Positions 59,572 to 64,000 of a DNA stretch of 64,000 bases are shown here, one piece after another. The notes beneath the pieces are model-generated. The model was not told the DNA's origin. It saw nothing but the letters and a program-made list of their open reading frames with translations, and searched no databases. How positions within the stretch are numbered: position 1 is the first letter of the stretch; each line of letters opens with the position of its first letter. A program made the translations under genes and the position numbers. The DNA is from an uncultured Bacteroides sp. (lineage in GTDB: Bacteria > Bacteroidota > Bacteroidia > Bacteroidales > Bacteroidaceae): positions 310,001 to 374,000 of the forward strand of contig CAQOGY010000001.1 in NCBI GenBank assembly GCA_948847595.1, read 5' to 3'.

Positions 59572-61590
59572 ATGAAAAACAAATTAATACTATTAATATA
59601 TTTTACAATTAACTTATACACACTTTCAGTGGCAAAAGCAGGTGATTACCACCTGCTCCCCCAGCCACAAAAGTTTACCCCCTCTCATATAAACTTTCAA
59701 GTGAATAAGGTGATGCTTTCCACTCCTGTGCTTCAACAGGAGTGGGAAGCCTTTATCGCAGAAATGGGTGGAACAGTCTCACCAAAGGCAACTGCCGTCA
59801 TCGAGGTGAAACTACTGCCTTCTCTACCTGAAATACCGATGAACCGGGATGAGGCTTATCGCCTGAATGTAACCAGGAAACGGATAACCGTTGAGGCTGT
59901 GACCGAACGGGGCGTTTATTGGGCTATGCAGACTTTAAGGCAACTGGCAGAGAAAAAGAACTCAAAAATACAGATTCAAGGAGCTGAAATTGTTGACTGG
60001 CCTGCTTTCCGTGTTCGCGGATTCATGCAGGACGTAGGGCGGAGTTACATTTCATTGGAAGAACTCAAACGTGAAATCGCCGTACTCGCCAAATTCAAAA
60101 TCAACGTCTTCCACTGGCATCTGACCGAGAATCAGTCCTGGCGACTGGAAAGCAAGATTTTCCCGATGCTTAATGATAGCGCGAACACCACCCGCATGCC
60201 CGGCAAATATTACACGCTGGAAGAAGCCAAAGAACTGGTCGCTTTCTGTAAGGCGCATCACATGACGTTGATTCCAGAAATTGATATGCCCGGACACAGT
60301 GCGGCCTTTATACGCACCTTCCGTCACGACATGCAAAGTCCCGAAGGAATGAAAATCCTGAAACTTCTGTTGGACGAAGTGTGCGAAACGTTTGACGTGC
60401 CTTATTTGCATATCGGCACGGATGAAGTGCAGTTTACCAACCCCCGTTTCGTACCGGAAATGGTGTCCTATGTACGTTCCAAAGGCAAGAAAGTAATCTC
60501 ATGGAATCCGGGCTGGCACTATAAACCCGGAGAAATTGATATGACCCAGCTCTGGAGCTACCGCGGGAAAGCGCAGGAAGGTATTCCCGCCATTGATTCA
60601 CGTTTTCATTATCTGAACCATTTTGATACATTCGGTGATATTGTCGCATTGTACAACAGCCGTATTTATAATAAGGAACAGGGAAGCGACGACCTGGCAG
60701 GAACGATTCTGGCTATCTGGAACGACAGGCTGATTGATTCCGAATGGGATATGATTATCGAAAATAATTTTTATCCCAATATGCTGGCTGTGGCAGAACG
60801 TGCCTGGAAAGGTGGCGGAACTGAATATTTTGACAAGAACGGCACAATACTTCCTACCGACGGACAGTCGGAGCTATTCAAGAATTTTGCTGATTTTGAA
60901 CGTCGTCTGTTGTGGCATAAGGAACACACCTTTGCCGGTTATCCGTTTGCGTATGTCCGTCAGACAAATGTGAAATGGAATATTACGGACGCGTTTCCGA
61001 ATGGGGGAGATTTGACAAAGGCTTTCCCGCCGGAAGAATCCTTGCGGGATAGTTACACCTATGAAGGAAAGACATACAATGTACGTCCTGCCATTGGTGC
61101 CGGCATTTACTTGCGCCATGTATGGGGTACACTTGTTCCCGGATTCTATAAAGAACCGGAAGAGAACCATACAGCCTATGCCTACACCTATGTCTATTCA
61201 CCGAAAGAACAGACAGCCGGCCTGTGGGTGGAATTCCAGAATTACAGCCGTTCGGAAGCCGACCTTCCCCCTTTACAGGGAAAATGGGATTATAAAGAAA
61301 GCCGCATTTGGATAAATGAGCAGGAAGTGTTGCCGCCCGTATGGACAGCCACCCATCGGACTAAAAGTAATGAAATCACTTTGGGTAACGAGAACTGTGT
61401 AGTGCGTCCCCCTTTGGAAGTCCGTCTGCAAAAAGGATGGAATAAAGTATTTATGAAATTGCCGGTAGGAAAGTTCACTTCTCCCGAAGTCCGGTTGGTG
61501 AAATGGATGTTTACCGCTGTTTTTGTTACTCCCGACGGACAGAAAGCGTTAGAAGGACTTGTGTATTCACCGGACAAAACATTGAAATAG
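59572..61590 (+). CDS. GH20 beta-N-acetylhexosaminidase
   Basis: A 672-residue secreted enzyme (signal 1-23) removing terminal GlcNAc or GalNAc. The GH20b domain (about 25-140) precedes the catalytic TIM barrel, which starts VRGFMQDVGRSYISLEEL and contains HWHLTENQSWRLESK (about 178) and IPEIDMPGHSAAFIR (about 236). The catalytic pair is Asp284-Glu285 in HIGTDEVQF. The C-terminal 200 residues form an extra beta domain. It begins 21 nt after the sialidase, so it would act on sugars exposed once sialic acid is removed. Confidence 0.94.
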   Translation: MKNKLILLIYFTINLYTLSVAKAGDYHLLPQPQKFTPSHINFQVNKVMLSTPVLQQEWEAFIAEMGGTVSPKATAVIEVKLLPSLPEIPMNRDEAYRLNVTRKRITVEAVTERGVYWAMQTLRQLAEKKNSKIQIQGAEIVDWPAFRVRGFMQDVGRSYISLEELKREIAVLAKFKINVFHWHLTENQSWRLESKIFPMLNDSANTTRMPGKYYTLEEAKELVAFCKAHHMTLIPEIDMPGHSAAFIRTFRHDMQSPEGMKILKLLLDEVCETFDVPYLHIGTDEVQFTNPRFVPEMVSYVRSKGKKVISWNPGWHYKPGEIDMTQLWSYRGKAQEGIPAIDSRFHYLNHFDTFGDIVALYNSRIYNKEQGSDDLAGTILAIWNDRLIDSEWDMIIENNFYPNMLAVAERAWKGGGTEYFDKNGTILPTDGQSELFKNFADFERRLLWHKEHTFAGYPFAYVRQTNVKWNITDAFPNGGDLTKAFPPEESLRDSYTYEGKTYNVRPAIGAGIYLRHVWGTLVPGFYKEPEENHTAYAYTYVYSPKEQTAGLWVEFQNYSRSEADLPPLQGKWDYKESRIWINEQEVLPPVWTATHRTKSNEITLGNENCVVRPPLEVRLQKGWNKVFMKLPVGKFTSPEVRLVKWMFTAVFVTPDGQKALEGLVYSPDKTLK

Positions 61591-61639
61591 CCAATCATAG
61601 AGGGAAAGACTTTTATGGATATGCCATGAGCTAATAAGA

Positions 61640-61702
61640 ATATGCTATAATGAAAAACAGATATGCTATAATGAAAAAGAAATATGCTATAATGAAAAAC
61701 GG
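61640..61702 (+). repeat. Three 21-bp direct repeats over the SGNH gene start
   Basis: ATATGCTATAATGAAAAACA plus G at 61640-61660 recurs at 61661-61681 and 61682-61702 with changes only in the last 3 bases. Each copy supplies an in-frame ATG (61650, 61671, 61692), and the 21-bp period adds exactly seven residues (MKNRYAI, MKKKYAI, MKNGYVN). Confidence 0.85.
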
Positions 61703-62399
61703 ATATGTCAATGAGCCAATAAGAGGAATAGCCTGTAGGAAGTTCTTTTTTTTAGTGCTCGTATTGTCCTTGGCATTGGTATGCCGTGCGCAGGAACGTA
61801 AATATTCTACATTTTATTATCAGCGTGCCACATTGTTTGAAGAGCTGCCTGTGACTTCCGATGATATTATATTCTTGGGGAATAGTATTACGAACGGCGC
61901 CGAATGGTCGGAACTGTTTAATAACAAGCACGTCAAGAACCGCGGAATTAGCGGTGATATCTGTATGGGAGTGTATGACCGTCTGGATGCTGTCCTGAAA
62001 GGAAAACCTGCTAAAATATTCCTTCTGATTGGCATTAATGATGTGAGCCGTGGAACTCCTGCCGATACCATTGTGTCCCGTATCGGGATGATTGTCCGGA
62101 AGATAAAGATGGATTCACCGAAAACAAAGCTTTATCTGCAAAGCGTTCTCCCCGTGACCGACCATTATAATATGTTCAAGGGGCATACTTCTCGTTGGCA
62201 GGTTGTTCCGGAAATTAATAAAGGATTAGTCCGTCTGGCAGAGAAGGAAGGAGCGGCATATATAGACTTGTACTCCCATTTTATAGACAAGGAAACCGGA
62301 AAGATGAACACTGCCTACACGAATGACGGTCTGCATCTTTTAGGGAAAGGGTATTTGAAATGGGTAGAGATTGTAAAACCATATATCGGAAAGAAATAA
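61650..62399 (+). CDS. SGNH/GDSL-type esterase with repeated start region
   Basis: A 249-residue secreted hydrolase by the first ATG, or 242 or 235 residues from the second or third in-frame repeat ATG. A signal helix (KFFFLVLVLSLALVCRAQ) ends near 48. SGNH blocks: IIFLGNSITNG (nucleophile Ser79), RGISGD, LLIGINDVSRG (Asn130) and NDGLHLLGKGY (Asp and His). Single-domain relatives are acetylhydrolase-like carbohydrate esterases. It lies between the GH20 hexosaminidase and the two-domain sialate O-acetylesterase, so O-acetyl removal from sialoglycans is likely but unproven. Confidence 0.85.
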   Translation: MKNRYAIMKKKYAIMKNGYVNEPIRGIACRKFFFLVLVLSLALVCRAQERKYSTFYYQRATLFEELPVTSDDIIFLGNSITNGAEWSELFNNKHVKNRGISGDICMGVYDRLDAVLKGKPAKIFLLIGINDVSRGTPADTIVSRIGMIVRKIKMDSPKTKLYLQSVLPVTDHYNMFKGHTSRWQVVPEINKGLVRLAEKEGAAYIDLYSHFIDKETGKMNTAYTNDGLHLLGKGYLKWVEIVKPYIGKK

Positions 62400-62447
62400 A
62401 AACCAAAGAAATAAATCAAAAGGAGCTCGATATAAATCATAGGCTGT

Positions 62448-62477
62448 GCTTCTTCTCCTTCTGGAAGGAGGGGAAGC
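62448..62477 (+). promoter_or_regulatory. Intergenic hairpin before the sialate O-acetylesterase gene
   Basis: GCTTCTTCTCCTT pairs with AAGGAGGGGAAGC (about 13 bp with two G-U pairs) with a small loop and no T tract. It could stabilise or process the polycistronic mRNA, or mask a ribosome site. Confidence 0.35.
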
Positions 62478-62527
62478 CATGCGGAGATTGATTATATTGA
62501 ATTGACGTTAAAAAGGGGAGGAAATAC

Positions 62528-64000
62528 ATGAAAAAGATTCTGATTCTATCTGTCTGTCTGTTTGTATGTTGGACTATTTCGTCCGCTCAGCAACAACGGA
62601 TAAAAGTAGCCTGTGTAGGAAACAGTATCACCTACGGAACCGGATTATCCGACCGTTTGGTACAGTCTTATCCCGTGCAGTTGCAGAAAATGTTAGGCAA
62701 CCGTTATGAAGTCGGAAACTTCGGAAAGCCCGGCGCTACCCTGCTCAATCAAGGACACCGCCCCTATACCCGGCAGGAAGAATATCAGAAAGCATTGGAT
62801 TTTGCAGGAGACATTGTTGTCATTCATTTGGGAATCAATGATACCGACCCTCGCAACTGGCCCAATTACCGTGACTTTTTTGTGAAAGATTATCTGAACC
62901 TGATTGATACCTTCCGCAAAGCCAATCCCGGTGCACGGATTATCATAGCGCGAATGACCCCGATTGCCGACCGGCATCCGCGTTTCCAGTCGGGCACCCG
63001 TGACTGGCACGGCGAGATACAGACAGCTATCGAAACAGTAGCGCGTTATGCCGGTGTGCAGTTAATAGACTTTCACGAACCGCTCTATCCATATCCTTTC
63101 TTGCTGCCGGATGCCGTTCATCCTACTGCCGAAGGGGCAGCCATCATGGCAAAAACTGTTTATTCGGCTATCACCGGAGATTATGGCGGCTTGAAATTAT
63201 CCCCGCTTTATACGGATAATATGGTTCTCCAACGTGATACCCCTTTGCTGATACAGGGAACAGCCAATGCAGGAGAGCAAGTAACAGTCAGCATAGACCG
63301 TCAGCAGTGGATTACAAAAACTGCACCGGACGGGAAATGGTCGGTGAAATTATCACCGTTGAAAGCAGGCGGCCCTTATACGTTGGCAGTCTCCACTCAA
63401 AAAAGAATCTTGAAGTACACCAACGTCCTGGCAGGAGAAGTCTGGCTATGCTCCGGACAGTCGAATATGGAATTTATGTTGAGCCAAACCACTACCGGAA
63501 AGAAAGACATTCCTCAAGCTGCCGACGAACAGTTGCGCTTGTATGACATGAAAGCCCGTTGGCGTACGGACGCGGTGCAATGGGACGCTTCCGTCCTCGA
63601 CTCCCTGAATCATCTTCAGTATTATAAAGACACGGAATGGCAAACCTGTACTCCCGACAATGCCGCCCGTTTCTCGGCGGTAGCATCTTATTTCGGCCGG
63701 ATGTTGCGTGATAGCTTGAAAGTTCCGGTAGGGCTGATATGCAATGCAATCGGCGGTTCGCCTACTGAATCATGGATAGACCGGAATACGTTGGAATATC
63801 ACTTCCCGGCTATATTGAAAGACTGGACACACAATGATTTTATACAAGACTGGGTACGCGGACGCGCTGCATTAAACATCAAACAGTCGAAAGAGAAATA
63901 CCAACGCCACCCTTACGAACCTTGTTATTTGTATGAGTCGGGGATTCGTCCGTTGGCGCAATATCCGGTCAAAGGTGTGATTTGGTATCAGGGAGAATCG
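62528..64000 (+). CDS. Sialate O-acetylesterase, two-domain, partial
   Basis: Starts ATG at 62528 and is open to the right edge (491 codons seen). Signal peptide 1-20 (MKKILILSVCLFVCWTISSA). Domain 1 is an SGNH hydrolase: VACVGNSITYG (Ser33), LGKPGA-like NFGKPGATL, HLGINDTDPRNW and PDAVHPTAEGA. From about residue 220 the SASA-type sialate O-acetylesterase domain follows: LSPLYTDNMVLQRDTPLLIQG, WLCSGQSNMEFML (Ser about 312), AIGGSPTESWI, and the last codons WYQGES. It matches the architecture of the 9-O-acetylesterase beside BT0455 in B. thetaiotaomicron (from memory). Last visible gene of the sialidase C operon. Confidence 0.92.
   Translation, partial: MKKILILSVCLFVCWTISSAQQQRIKVACVGNSITYGTGLSDRLVQSYPVQLQKMLGNRYEVGNFGKPGATLLNQGHRPYTRQEEYQKALDFAGDIVVIHLGINDTDPRNWPNYRDFFVKDYLNLIDTFRKANPGARIIIARMTPIADRHPRFQSGTRDWHGEIQTAIETVARYAGVQLIDFHEPLYPYPFLLPDAVHPTAEGAAIMAKTVYSAITGDYGGLKLSPLYTDNMVLQRDTPLLIQGTANAGEQVTVSIDRQQWITKTAPDGKWSVKLSPLKAGGPYTLAVSTQKRILKYTNVLAGEVWLCSGQSNMEFMLSQTTTGKKDIPQAADEQLRLYDMKARWRTDAVQWDASVLDSLNHLQYYKDTEWQTCTPDNAARFSAVASYFGRMLRDSLKVPVGLICNAIGGSPTESWIDRNTLEYHFPAILKDWTHNDFIQDWVRGRAALNIKQSKEKYQRHPYEPCYLYESGIRPLAQYPVKGVIWYQGES

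Noticed and set aside
61641..61652. Sigma-70-like TATAAT boxes in the 21-bp repeats
   Set aside because: Bacteroides housekeeping promoters use TAnnTTTG; the TATAAT is part of the repeat overlapping the start codons.

Overview
The window comes from a human-gut Bacteroides of the B. thetaiotaomicron/ovatus/caccae type. The evidence is promoters of the Bacteroidetes form (TTTG, about 19 bp, TAnnTTTG) in front of most operons, two SusC/SusD pairs, Cys-acidic surface lipoprotein signals, an AGE-type (not NanE-kinase-type) sialic acid pathway, and a sulfation operon like that of B. thetaiotaomicron. No transposase, integrase, prophage or CRISPR array was seen.

Layout. 1-2.4 kb (reverse): a sugar MFS transporter (cut by the left edge) and galM. 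2.6-6.6 kb: manA, a repeat-rich intergenic stretch, a small envelope/stress operon (YtxH, holin-X-like, 85-aa protein), an SDR and a SPOR lipoprotein. 6.8-14.4 kb: an operon that imports sulfate, makes PAPS (CysC, CysD, CysN), removes PAP (CysQ) and ends in a PAPS-dependent sulfotransferase and a secreted PCMD-domain protein. It has no PAPS reductase, so it is a sulfation rather than an assimilation operon. 14.7-22.5 kb: an OmpA-like protein, ruvX, def, a TPR protein, then thrS-infC-rpmI-rplT. 22.6-22.8 kb: a Bacteroidales-1/6S-like RNA. 22.8-30.3 kb: an EFR1 ferredoxin, xpt, a phenylacetate-CoA ligase plus IorAB operon, mltG and a NUC1 nuclease. 30.5-35.5 kb: a double-SGNH esterase, queH, a DUF3352-like protein, tRNA-Thr(CGT) and a possible 31-aa membrane protein.

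35.5-64 kb is a sialoglycan utilisation region: a ROK repressor, a YhcH/NanQ-like protein, then nanT-nanL-nanE-sialidase-sialidase-susC-susD-lipoprotein, an alpha/beta hydrolase, a second susC-susD, a third GH33 sialidase, a GH20 hexosaminidase, an SGNH esterase and a two-domain sialate O-acetylesterase (cut by the right edge). Surface enzymes would de-O-acetylate and release sialic acid and trim amino sugars; SusC/D pairs would import the products; NanT, NanL and NanE would convert Neu5Ac to GlcNAc.

The most notable find is at 52.4-52.75 kb. A perfect 21-bp inverted repeat, each copy holding the AGTTC-N5-GAACT motif, brackets 300 bp that contain a full promoter pointing AWAY from the second susC. 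This is a phase-variable promoter caught in the OFF orientation. The same promoter carries an AT-rich site (about RAATWATTTTATTAAWT) that recurs 41-43 bp upstream of the -7 box in four other promoters in the window, at the nanQ, nanT and GH33 genes and at the distant double-SGNH esterase gene. This predicts a sialic acid regulon layered on a DNA-inversion switch.
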